From positions 1 to 28,289 of IMG/VR virus record IMGVR_UViG_3300031594_000010: a DNA stretch of 28,289 bases, one strand, 5' to 3'. The stretch comes from a virus. The notes under the pieces were generated by a model that worked only from the letters and a program-made list of their open reading frames with translations, was not told the origin of the DNA and made no database searches. Made by a program: the position numbers and the translations under genes. Below are positions 1 through 10,300 of the stretch, piece after piece (the first letter of the stretch is position 1; the number at the start of each line of letters is the position of its first letter).

Positions 1-3000
1 TGGCTGTTGTTGAATTCGCAGTAAATGTAGCACCTGCGAAGGCTGAAGTACTTAATCCGAGCTGACCCCAGTTAGTAGTGCCAACCTCAGAGATTTTATA
101 AGTAGCCCCGTTTACGGGGTTAGCACCCTGTCCAACAGTAATTTCACCACTATTGTAGCTAAGATCATATGTATTCGTTAAGCTCTGCAAAGGGCCATAG
201 GTTGTACCTATAGTACCCAAATTCACTGGCGTAGAGCCGCCTGGTTGGCCCGGTGTGCTGTTTGTGTTTGTCGCTGGCCCGTTATACCAGACAAAGCCCA
301 CCCTTATCCCAAGATAAACTTGTAGTTGGTATAATTTTTCTTCAGCCTTTCTAACCCCATTCGACGCTATAACGGCGCCGGCAGGAGTTCTGATATCTTC
401 ATCTACGTCGTGATCATAGGCAGGTTGGGAGACCCCATTAACATCCACGTAGGCATCGTAATCGTCCCAGAAGTATGGTGTTCCGGCATTCGCCCAGTCA
501 TCTATAATTTGGGTATGCCTAGTAAGTTCGGCCTCCCAGAGAGCATAAGCGGCCACCGCTTCTGACGGAGTAATTTTTTCGTCATCAGCGAGATTATCTA
601 ACTGTCCGACAATGTTACCTATCGGCAGAGTGGTAATGGTATTATTACCAGTCTGAGACTCATAAGTACTTAAAGGGCTCAGGCTTATAGTTCCTGCTAC
701 TTCCAGACCGAAGCCATCCCATTTAACGAAGTTTTGTGCGCCTCCTAGATTGAGTCGGACGCCTACAGGAAACTGGTTCCCAGCATCGTCGAGGCCTATC
801 GCCGTTTGTGCGGCTGTAGTGGGGACATTCTGTAAAAAGAATCCGCTATCCGTATCTGCATAATAATTCTTTCCTGCAGTATGAAATATACCACTTAGGT
901 TAGAGGAAGAAGTTCCAAGTTTAATTTTATTGCCGACAACTAACTCGTTGGTCAGTACTGTATTTGCAGCAAGCCTGTTGCCGCTTAGTGTACCTGTTAC
1001 AATTACACTTCCGTCAAAAGTTTCTACGACTAAAGAGCTGAAGCTAGAAGCTTGAACAGACGCAGCACTAGTTACTGCACTTGTTCCAGCATAAATACGT
1101 GTACCTGCTATCTCGTTGGAATTATCCGTAACAGTTATTCTATCATTCTGGCGTAGAGTATTATCAGGTGAGGCGGCTATTACTGCACCTGCGACGGCCG
1201 CGGCGGCGGCGTTATCTAATGTCCCGGCCCATTTTGCTGCGCTTGTCGCATCAATCTGAGCTGTACTAGACGTTTCGAAAGTAAAGATACTACCCCCACG
1301 AACTGCACTTGCATCTAGTGATTTAGTAAGGTTGAATTCAAATACAGCAGTTGGTATAGCAGGAGGATTGGTGTCAAGTGCATGTCCTATACTGTTATCA
1401 AAAACGTCAATCTGAAAAGAGACTTGATTAACAGCCGGGTTGGTAAGAAAGCTACCACTACCACTTGCTGCACTAATAGTAATTTTACCATTACTCTGGT
1501 CAAGTACGGGCAACACACTAGCTTGACCACCTACAGCTGCCGGCAATATACTATCAAAACCAGGACCTAGACTAAACCCATCAGTGGCGGTGGATTGCGG
1601 CTTATATACGAGTACATCAGTTCCGTCAAAAACTCTAATAAAAGAAGAAAAACTAGCTACGTCTGTTATAGCCCCGGTAGCGTCTGCGGCAAAGTTATGG
1701 GTTCCATTTGTAGGTGTATAGGTCTGCCCATCTGCACCAATACTTCCATTTATAACAGTTCTTACACCTGCAAAACTAATAGAAGCTGTGTTGGAAGTAA
1801 AAATTTGTTGATTCGACAGCCCTGAATTTATAGTATCTGTGAAACTGACATCTAGAGTTTGGGGTAAATTAGCTAATGTACCAGAAGCCTGACCCCTACC
1901 TCCGCTATTTTGAAGTGCCTCCGTTGGAGGTGAATATATGTAAGTGTCTGACGAGCCAGTTTGTCCACTTCCTGGATATGACAGGGCAGTCCCACTTGCA
2001 TCCTTCAAAACCCAGGTATACTCTACATTGGCTTCGTCGCTTATATTTACAGGCAGTGCAGTTACTGTCGTCTGACCGGTAGCAGGGTTTGTAACCCTGC
2101 TTGTAGCTGTATTATATTGAAATAACGTTGTACCTGCACTAACACTAACTAATCTATTTGTATTCATTCCAAGAGCTAGACCTGGCACACCCGCTAAATT
2201 ACTTCGAGGCTCATATACAGATGCTACATTAATGAAGCGACTACCTGCTCTATTTGAAGGGGTTTTTACTTGATATCTTATCCAATAGTATCTTAGAGTA
2301 GGGTCAGTACTTTCATTTTCTGTATAAGAGTCCCGAAATTCTTCTACTCTACAGCTACCTATACGCTTAGCACGATCTGCCTCAACTATCGTAGTATTAT
2401 TTGCGTTAAACGGAGCAGGAGCCCCCAAGAAATTAATACTATTACCGCGCCATATTTCAATCTCATGTGTAGTCTCTGAAAAAGCGTCTGTGTTATTCCA
2501 AACCAATATTATTTCGCCTAATTGAACCTGGGAAGCTGCCAGGTTGGTAGGAGGATTTGGCCGACCAAGTGGTGGAGTGTTAGGATCGGGCGCTATACCA
2601 TAGCCTCCGCCTTCTGCTACTATGACATACGCACTATCATCATGCTCAGATGCGGTAATATCTACTAATCCATCGTTTTTAAAATTAATATTAGTTATGC
2701 GAAAGCTTTTGTTTGTATAACCAAAGCGCGGGTATGTAATGTCTATTATATTACCTGAAAGAAGTAGTAAACCTCTTGGAGCCATAGTAAACTGTATCTC
2801 TAAACCGTACCTAGATTCATCTAAAAATTGCTTTATATTGAACCTAGCATTAAAATAATTAGTAACTCCAGGTAAGGAATACTGAGCTTTCTTTTGTATG
2901 CCTTTATCTTCTTTTAAATAATCAGAGTTAAAGAAAGAAACAGTTCTAGCTTGGAAGCCATTAGCAGGGTCTAATATAGAAGCAGTGACATAATTTTTGC

Positions 3001-6000
3001 TATTTTTTAAACCTTTATCTGCTAGTTTAATAGTACCTATTATGTCATCTTCACTGATTCGTTCCGGGTCGACTAAAGTCGGTTTTTTACTTTTAATGTC
3101 AAGCTCATACTTACCTACAGAATACCGAAGCATTCCATTGAACTGTTTCAACATCTTATTGATATTGGAAAATATAGGACTTTGAGTATCAACGATTTGA
3201 TTCATCTGGTGTCGAGTAACGTTTCTTTGCTCACTGCTGTCCCAGCCTAAATACTTCCAATATTTTACATCATCAGAATCATATATGCCATATCCAGAAG
3301 CAGAAAAGTTTGATGCTCTAGAATCCCATTTTTTAACTATTGGATTACCATTTGCTGAGTATACATTATCTTTTGATATACCATAGACTTTACTGCCCCC
3401 CACTTGTCTAAGGTACACAGTAGATGTATATTTGTTCCCGTCTTGTGGGTTGGGCGTTGTTGTAATCACACCTGCTGAAGACGCTCTATAGAAACATTTA
3501 TCATACCAATAGAACTCACCGGCTTGAAAATATTTCCAGTTATTCCATTTTGTAGCAACTTTCCCCACGCAGTCTGTAAAAGTTACTTGTTTCCAGTTAA
3601 AAGGTCCGGTTGTGCCAAAGGCGCTGCCTAGCTCGGCGTCTGTTTCTACCCTACTTACAGTACCACGAAATTGGTTAATAGTAGTTGAGCCGGAGGAAGT
3701 AGACATCTCGTAAGTTTCGCCAACATTAATATTAGCACCAGGAGTAATTAGAACAGTAACCTCCGATCGAGTATCGCATTCTCTTGCAGCAGAAAGAAAA
3801 GAGGATACGTCGATATCCTTATCAATGTCTAGCCCTTTACCATATCTCTCATTTGTAAGGTAGTCAAGCAGTTGCATAGCAGGATTAATAGTAACACGTT
3901 TATCTCCGATTGAGCCGATAGTAAACTTGTCTCCAAGTGCAGGCATAAAATTATAAGCCCAAGGCTCATCAACCATTGCTACCCCGTAAGTATTATCATA
4001 GCTTATAATAGTTCTTTCTTGTTTAAAAACACCTCCTCCGCTTATAGCGTGCTGAAGAGTTACTTTTTTACCGACATAGAAGTTGGCAACGGCTTGGTTG
4101 GCGGCGCCATTTAACGCTATCGCATTTTTAATATAAAGACCTGTAATATTATTCGCAGTTCCGTAACTAGCAGAATAAGGTAAAGGAATATTATCTATGG
4201 TTTGCGTGCTTGTGTTAAAAGAAAACCCTGCGTAAGAGGGTGCAGCAGCAGAAATATCAGCAGCATTATACATACCTATTATTACACCAGGCTGATTTAG
4301 AGCGTACCGCTCGGGGGTGTTGCCTGTGCCGCTCACAACCAGTTTCGTACCAATACCATTTGAACTTTGTACAAACTGAGAGGCTACCATACCTGTGATA
4401 ACAAGAGCTTCGGCTACAATTGTTGATGTTTCTGCTGCATCCCATGTTTGCATATGCCACCTAGCATTATTACTTTTTTTCATATAAAAATTTGTAATAG
4501 GTGTGGTACCGTCCAGAAGGATGGATGGCGAGAGACGAGGAGATAGTCTAAATCTATAGTCAATATCGCCATTGATATCAAAAGTAGACCACTTATCTAC
4601 AATAGTAAAAGTACTTCCTATTGCTCCATTACCTGAAGTTTTATGTAAAGTAACAGAATCATTTAAGTTAAATTGAGTGTGGATAGCATTTGTCAGATTG
4701 GACTCAGTAGATTGCTTATAGCTGCCATCATAGTTATAGCATTCGGGGTTCCGTCCTCGCACTACGTAACTCATTGAAGGCAGGCTTGTTTCACCTTCCT
4801 TAATTACATATTTTCCTGCTACATATGCAGTATCGAGTACCTGATGACTAGGTCCCCAGTATAGTTCTTTACCGGCATAATAGATAGGGTCTTGAGTTGT
4901 AAAGTTTGAATCGCTAGGATTGTTAGCAATCTCTACTAAAGTATTATCTGCTTTTTGATTGGCTTTCCCCGCGTGGAAGGTAATATGTACGTTCATAGGG
5001 TCAATAAAACTATGAGTACGTTCATGTAATATTCCAGTAGCATTCCCAGTTTCTGAGTCACTAGCTCCCGTGGGAGTAGTTTGAAATACAGTCTTTGTAA
5101 AACTATCAGAATTAAAGGGCGCGTTTGGCCCGAGAGTGGTTTCAATAGTAACCCCGTTATAGTCAAACTGTGTAACGTTACCTGTTGCACTATCGTAGGA
5201 ATTTAAAGTATCTCCTCGATCTTGCCTGCCAAAACACTGTAGCTCTACAGCGTCAGATTCAACAGAACGCAAATCAAAATCCAGTTTATTTACACAAATT
5301 GTAGTAGTATCGTCAATCAAAATATCAAATATAGATGCGATTGGGCCTTCACAGAGTGCGTCTGCTTTATAAACTATAGATGCATCGCTTTTATCAGTGT
5401 CTACAAATATAGGAAAAGAGTCAATTTTACGAACACCGTATACTACAGGTAGCATTTTTGCTTGAGGATTAAAACGTAGGTCTACTTCGCGAGTTTCATC
5501 TTCTGTATATTCTTGAAGATCGTCACCTCTAGCGGTTCTGATTTTATCAACTTTTACATTGTAAGTAGCCAGAACATTGATTGCGCGGTTTGCGTGTAAA
5601 AATCCTAAATCGCTAGCATATGCAGGCCTAAGAACAGAGGCTATGTCTACTGTATTATCTGGTTGAAGAGCTCGGTGCTCCTCATCATCTGTTAAACGCC
5701 CTTGTACTCGTAAAAAATCACCCCAATGACTAGAAAGTGTCCATTTTATTTGTGAAGAGTTAGGTTTTTCTACAATCGAGCAACCGCTTGTTATACCTTT
5801 AAAGTATACGTAAGGTGTCCCTATTATTACATTTTCGGAGTTAAGGTGTGCTCTATATATAAAAACTTCTCGGTTTATATAATTAGTATAAGTTCCTCCA
5901 GTTTTATCGGCTATAAGTATGTTTAATTCTTCTGCAGCTAAAGCTATCGTATAGTTTTTCGCTGTAGCTACCGCGGTCATTCCATTTATATCAGTAAAAG

Positions 6001-6553
6001 TAATACTTTTACCTTCGTCCGTAAAACTTTCAATACGAATATACTTTCCGGCATTGTCATGGGTCTGTAGGTCTAATGCTAGGTTGCCTGTGCTTCCTGT
6101 TTTGTTAAGGAATATTTTATCGCCTTCTTGAAAACCTAGTTCAGATAAGTTGGTAGTAGTTACCATCTTTCCATTTACGCTTGTAAAAGTAGCAGCAACA
6201 TCAACTATAGTTCCTAAACTGGAAGCATCTAAAGTCATAGAAAGATTAGAAGCTCTTGCTTGTATATTTTCGTTAACCGTACCTAAGTTGACGAGTTTAT
6301 TTGCTCTATAAATATTACCATCTGTACCTGTAGGTGTAAGAGGGTTTCCATCTAAATCTACAGCGCCATCATCATATACAATATCGAAGGGAGCATCTGT
6401 TATAAAAGTGTAATCACTATCTACACCTTTAATAAGGGCACCAACTATATCAGGGTTTTGAGGTTTCTCAAACCTAATTAAATGAACCACTCTAAAAGGG
6501 TCATAGTTCATAAGTGAAGTTACTAAATCCGGGTGAATTGCGCGTGTTGCCAT
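1..6553 (-). CDS. J-like tail-tip / central fibre protein, partial (runs off left edge)
   Basis: The frame opens at the ATG at 6553 and stays in phase to base 1, giving at least 2184 residues with no stop in the stretches I translated. The start overlaps the preceding stop by one base (TAATG). Residues 1 to about 150 look like the hub domain of a lambda L-type tail-tip protein. The middle has J-family signatures: NPAMQLLDYLTNERYGKG near residue 888 and AARECDTRSEVTV near 920. A fibronectin-III-like segment begins near residue 1325 (PPTNLAAS, then EIILVWNN). The last part is a Gly/Ser/Thr/Ala-rich beta region, including FDGSVIVTGTLSGNRLAANT, ending in NWGQLGLSTSAFAGATFTAN, a phrase common in phage fibre proteins. 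By family knowledge it caps the tail and makes the central fibre that meets the host receptor. The C-terminus lies outside the window. Confidence 0.88.
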   Translation of the reverse strand, partial: MATRAIHPDLVTSLMNYDPFRVVHLIRFEKPQNPDIVGALIKGVDSDYTFITDAPFDIVYDDGAVDLDGNPLTPTGTDGNIYRANKLVNLGTVNENIQARASNLSMTLDASSLGTIVDVAATFTSVNGKMVTTTNLSELGFQEGDKIFLNKTGSTGNLALDLQTHDNAGKYIRIESFTDEGKSITFTDINGMTAVATAKNYTIALAAEELNILIADKTGGTYTNYINREVFIYRAHLNSENVIIGTPYVYFKGITSGCSIVEKPNSSQIKWTLSSHWGDFLRVQGRLTDDEEHRALQPDNTVDIASVLRPAYASDLGFLHANRAINVLATYNVKVDKIRTARGDDLQEYTEDETREVDLRFNPQAKMLPVVYGVRKIDSFPIFVDTDKSDASIVYKADALCEGPIASIFDILIDDTTTICVNKLDFDLRSVESDAVELQCFGRQDRGDTLNSYDSATGNVTQFDYNGVTIETTLGPNAPFNSDSFTKTVFQTTPTGASDSETGNATGILHERTHSFIDPMNVHITFHAGKANQKADNTLVEIANNPSDSNFTTQDPIYYAGKELYWGPSHQVLDTAYVAGKYVIKEGETSLPSMSYVVRGRNPECYNYDGSYKQSTESNLTNAIHTQFNLNDSVTLHKTSGNGAIGSTFTIVDKWSTFDINGDIDYRFRLSPRLSPSILLDGTTPITNFYMKKSNNARWHMQTWDAAETSTIVAEALVITGMVASQFVQSSNGIGTKLVVSGTGNTPERYALNQPGVIIGMYNAADISAAAPSYAGFSFNTSTQTIDNIPLPYSASYGTANNITGLYIKNAIALNGAANQAVANFYVGKKVTLQHAISGGGVFKQERTIISYDNTYGVAMVDEPWAYNFMPALGDKFTIGSIGDKRVTINPAMQLLDYLTNERYGKGLDIDKDIDVSSFLSAARECDTRSEVTVLITPGANINVGETYEMSTSSGSTTINQFRGTVSRVETDAELGSAFGTTGPFNWKQVTFTDCVGKVATKWNNWKYFQAGEFYWYDKCFYRASSAGVITTTPNPQDGNKYTSTVYLRQVGGSKVYGISKDNVYSANGNPIVKKWDSRASNFSASGYGIYDSDDVKYWKYLGWDSSEQRNVTRHQMNQIVDTQSPIFSNINKMLKQFNGMLRYSVGKYELDIKSKKPTLVDPERISEDDIIGTIKLADKGLKNSKNYVTASILDPANGFQARTVSFFNSDYLKEDKGIQKKAQYSLPGVTNYFNARFNIKQFLDESRYGLEIQFTMAPRGLLLLSGNIIDITYPRFGYTNKSFRITNINFKNDGLVDITASEHDDSAYVIVAEGGGYGIAPDPNTPPLGRPNPPTNLAASQVQLGEIILVWNNTDAFSETTHEIEIWRGNSINFLGAPAPFNANNTTIVEADRAKRIGSCRVEEFRDSYTENESTDPTLRYYWIRYQVKTPSNRAGSRFINVASVYEPRSNLAGVPGLALGMNTNRLVSVSAGTTLFQYNTATSRVTNPATGQTTVTALPVNISDEANVEYTWVLKDASGTALSYPGSGQTGSSDTYIYSPPTEALQNSGGRGQASGTLANLPQTLDVSFTDTINSGLSNQQIFTSNTASISFAGVRTVINGSIGADGQTYTPTNGTHNFAADATGAITDVASFSSFIRVFDGTDVLVYKPQSTATDGFSLGPGFDSILPAAVGGQASVLPVLDQSNGKITISAASGSGSFLTNPAVNQVSFQIDVFDNSIGHALDTNPPAIPTAVFEFNLTKSLDASAVRGGSIFTFETSSTAQIDATSAAKWAGTLDNAAAAAVAGAVIAASPDNTLRQNDRITVTDNSNEIAGTRIYAGTSAVTSAASVQASSFSSLVVETFDGSVIVTGTLSGNRLAANTVLTNELVVGNKIKLGTSSSNLSGIFHTAGKNYYADTDSGFFLQNVPTTAAQTAIGLDDAGNQFPVGVRLNLGGAQNFVKWDGFGLEVAGTISLSPLSTYESQTGNNTITTLPIGNIVGQLDNLADDEKITPSEAVAAYALWEAELTRHTQIIDDWANAGTPYFWDDYDAYVDVNGVSQPAYDHDVDEDIRTPAGAVIASNGVRKAEEKLYQLQVYLGIRVGFVWYNGPATNTNSTPGQPGGSTPVNLGTIGTTYGPLQSLTNTYDLSYNSGEITVGQGANPVNGATYKISEVGTTNWGQLGLSTSAFAGATFTANSTTA

Positions 6554-7323
6554 TATCGTAGAGCCTCTTCTAGCTTCAGTGAAAAACTGTATAAATTATT
6601 TGTATTTAAGCTATACTCTACTAGATCGCTAGCAAATATAACTCTGAATTTGGGGTCGTGAAAATTAATAACAGAGCTGACTGTTAAAGTTCTGGTAAGT
6701 GGTGGATTAAAATGTAATAATTGCTGAGTTGCTATAGGGTTAGCTGCACCTGAAAGGTGAGTACCATCAACTTCTACTCGAGTTATTTGATATACTTTTG
6801 TGTGTCGAACATCCCCTCCGTCTGTTATGGTAAAAATATCTCCCGGCTTTGCCGTGCCATTCGCACTTGAGCTATAACCTGGTCGTGATACTATTATAGT
6901 TGTTTGACCTGCTATCCCGTTGGTTGCCGTGCTCGCGGCGGTAAACTGATTTGAAGCTGCATAGGCTGCAAAAGTAGGGTCACGAGGTACTCTATATTGA
7001 GGCAATGAAACAAAAAAGGGTTGTAAACTTCCTTTTTGTTGCATTATAAAAGAATTTACAGGCTCAAACTCCTCGCGAGTCATAGGATTGTAAGAAATAT
7101 CTATATTCCATTTATGCCCCGACAAAGACCTACTTATCAGCCTTCCAGAATTAGTACGAGTATTTAGAAGTGGCTGCTCAGAAGCTAGCTTCACAGAAGC
7201 ATATCCAGGTCCATAAACTCCAGTGTTGACAACGGTACCACTGGAGTTGAGGGAGCCTCCAGCCTCTACAAACGTATTATTGGGGTCTGGTAAAACATTC
7301 TGAAATATGTCAAAGTCTGCCAT
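6553..7323 (-). CDS. Distal tail / minor tail protein between tape measure and J
   Basis: This 256-residue protein lies between the tape measure gene and the J-like gene and overlaps each by a single base (TAATG at both ends), so the three are probably translationally coupled. The position matches lambda M or distal tail proteins, which join the tube to the tip. The sequence is soluble and beta-rich, with a phrase FEPVNSFIMQQKGSLQPFFV typical of minor tail proteins that contact the tube end, and a central Gly/Ser/Thr-rich stretch. No signal peptide or membrane segment is seen. Lambda-type phages usually have several small genes (M, L, K, I) here. This phage has only one, so it and the enlarged N-terminus of the J-like protein may share those roles. 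The name rests mainly on position. Confidence 0.72.
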   Translation of the reverse strand: MADFDIFQNVLPDPNNTFVEAGGSLNSSGTVVNTGVYGPGYASVKLASEQPLLNTRTNSGRLISRSLSGHKWNIDISYNPMTREEFEPVNSFIMQQKGSLQPFFVSLPQYRVPRDPTFAAYAASNQFTAASTATNGIAGQTTIIVSRPGYSSSANGTAKPGDIFTITDGGDVRHTKVYQITRVEVDGTHLSGAANPIATQQLLHFNPPLTRTLTVSSVINFHDPKFRVIFASDLVEYSLNTNNLYSFSLKLEEALR

Positions 7324-10300
7324 TAGTATGATTTATCCTGTACGCCTTCTAAGAACATTTGTCCATGTTCGTTTGCGGCCTCTCGTAACATTGCGATTAT
7401 ATTACCTCTCTGATTCATTAATAAGTCTTCTACACCTGATGCATCTACTGCACTAATTGAGAAGTTTACGTTCGTCATTCCACCTGTTTCTTTTCCAGAA
7501 GGTATAATATTTCCGGCAGTTTCTGGCATAAATACTTCTGGACCTTGCTCACCAACCAGGTAGCCTCCTGCAGCACGACCTTTATATCCAGAGAATGCTG
7601 AGGTGGGTTTAAAGTCGTCCATACCTGTACCGATTCCTGAATCTCCTCGTGCGTATGCCAGCTCTCCTCCAGCATTATTAGCATTCGCTAAGTCTACAGT
7701 ATTGCTTCGTGAGCCTACCTCTAATGTAGAAGGGGCGGTAGGTGTTGATCCTCCTGCACTTCCTCCTCCTTGATACGACGTGCCGGCAATTATAGCAAGT
7801 TGTGCCGCACCCACTGCAGCCATAGCTGCACCCGTAGCAATACCAAAAGGAAGACCGCCAGCATTTGCAATACTTTGTATAACTGCAGAAGCCGTTGATA
7901 GTATTGTTTGAGCCATTTGTGCTTTTTTGTTTATTTCAAAAGCTTTCTTCTTTTCTTTCTCTTTCTTCTTATCTAAAGCGGAAAGCTTAGCTAAACTTGC
8001 TGCAGATTTTCCATCACGTTTTTGTTCTGCAGCAATTTCTTGGTCAATACTTGTAATTTTCTGTTGACTATTTGCTGCTAACATGCTGCTTATAGCTCCT
8101 ATGGTTGCTGAAGAGGCTTCCAGGCCTGCAGCAAGTCTATCTCCTCCAGAAGCAGCGCTATCACCAATTATTTCAAATGCAGTGCTCCAGGCACCCGTTG
8201 CAGCAGCGGCTCCGCTTGTTACAGCATTAAGTAGTAAACCTTCAGGCCCCATCAAATCCATCATAGGCTGTAGTGCATTTATAGTACCTGCTACCTTGTC
8301 TCCTATACTGGACAATTCTTGGTCTGGGTCAAGTGCTCCTCCAGCTCCAAACAAACCGGATATACGCTCGCCTTGCGAGCCACTATTGGAAGTGCTGGCA
8401 TCTAGAGTTGCTCTGCTTTTAACAACTCCTTCAGTTTCTATATTGTCCTTAGCAACAACTCCTGTAGTTATTGCGGCTGCAGTCGCTCCATTTCGTGCTT
8501 GTTCCTGCAAGCCTGCTAGTTTTTCAAAAATCTTTAACTCTTCGGCACTTGCGCCTGTCCTTGCTGCTTTTGCTTTCTCCAAAGCCAGTTGTGCGCCTAG
8601 TAAATCCCACTGTAATTTGATAGTTTCTACCTTTGCTTTAGTTTCCTGTGTTATCATATCCAGGCGGGCTTGTTTATTTTCATTGAACGATTTCATTTCG
8701 TCCTGTGAAGAGGTATCGAACCTATTTGTTGCAGCTTTTCGCTTAAGAGCATTTTGTTGTAGTGCTATACTCGCAGCTAACATAGCTTTTCTAGAGTTGA
8801 GCTCTTTATTTACTAATGTATTTATAAGCATTTGCTGTTTAACGTCAGCAACTTTCACAGAGGCAGCTATTTGTGCAGTTCCAAGCCTTTCTGCTTCAAT
8901 AGCCTTAAGCTCTTGCTGTAATTGCAATAGTTTTTCTTGATCTAGAACGCTTATACCAGATAGGTCTATAAGATTAATTTCTTCTTGCACAGCATTTTTT
9001 CTAGAGTCTACTATCTGATTATGCATATCTAGAGCTCTTTGCATAATTAGAGGGTTATCTTTTGATATTGCATTTAATTTTTTAAACTCTATCTGCTGCT
9101 GTTTAATTAGTGCCTTAGCAGTGATTAGAGTATCGCGGCTTTTTTCAAGTTGTTTAACGCTGAGCATCAGTACCCCTGCGTCACCGAGTAGAGATTTTGG
9201 CAAGCCCCCTGGCAGTGTGTCAGGCAGAACTGATCTCATTGCGTCTATAGTGTCTTGAAAACCTATGGCATTATTTTTGAAGGCCTGAATAGCTTGGCCT
9301 CCTGCAGCAGCTGCATTATTAAATTCTATTGATAATAACTTGAGATTCTCAATAATAGGGTCATACGGTGTACTTTTTCTTGCTCCAAGTTTATTAACCG
9401 AAGCTTGAAAATCTGCCATAACAGTTTGAGCACCCATGATAGACTCTATGATAGATTTATTATTTCCCATGAAGCCGTCGAAAAATTCTTGAAAGCCAGT
9501 ATTAGTCTTAAATCTATAGCTATCCTCCTCTAGTAGCTTCAGTTCTTTTGTCAGTAGTGCTATCTGAGGTGTTAACTCTTTTTTAAGCTTTGGTGCCATT
9601 GCATTCATTGAAGCTAAAGCGTCTTGTATAAATATTTTAGCAGCAGCTTTGTTTAATTCCTCGATACCTGTGTTCAAGGAATCTACTTTCGATTCTGCTC
9701 CTGTCACGGCGCTATCAAAAGCTTTACCCCTGGCATCTAGTGTGGCAGTACCACGACCTGCACCCAAGGCTCCTGAATTTACTCCGCCCTGCCCCGACTT
9801 GGTTTCACTCTCTCTTTTTGCTCGGTTTGCTGCGTCTAAATCCTCTTGAGCTTTTATTCTATCCTCTCTACTTGCTTCTCTTACTGCCGCTGTATACTTT
9901 TTCCATCCGTCTATTAGTTGGTCAATTATGCCTACTTTAGCCTTTAAAGTAGCTACAAAAGCGTCTGCCTTCGAGTCTGTCTTTTTTAAAGTATCCTCTA
10001 ATTGGTCTGAAATAGATACAAAACTCTCAAATGAATCTGTAATGCCGGTAAGTGTTTTTTCAAGTTCACTATCTCCGAAAAGTTTCTTAAATACGGGTAT
10101 TAGTAAAGAAGCTACAAATAGTACTTGACCGATTACAGGTATGGCATTTAGTAGTGCTGTACCAAACAAAACTACAGCACCTCTAGCGGCTGTAGCCCCT
10201 ATTACAACTTTAGCCCACAGGCTTCCATTCACTCTTCCTACTGTTTTCATTTGAAGAGCTGTGCCTGTAAGAGCCACTCTAAACTTAGCTAAAACACCAT

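Noticed and set aside
1382-3185. Short plus-strand frames over the J-like gene
   Set aside because: They are short and antisense to a long open frame whose phase agrees from 6553 to base 1 and whose protein has J-family motifs.
8083-8940. 285-codon plus-strand open frame inside the tape measure gene
   Set aside because: It is antisense to a convincing tape measure, has a low-complexity Ala/Ser/Leu composition, and no promoter or ribosome site was seen. It reflects the codon bias of the gene beneath.
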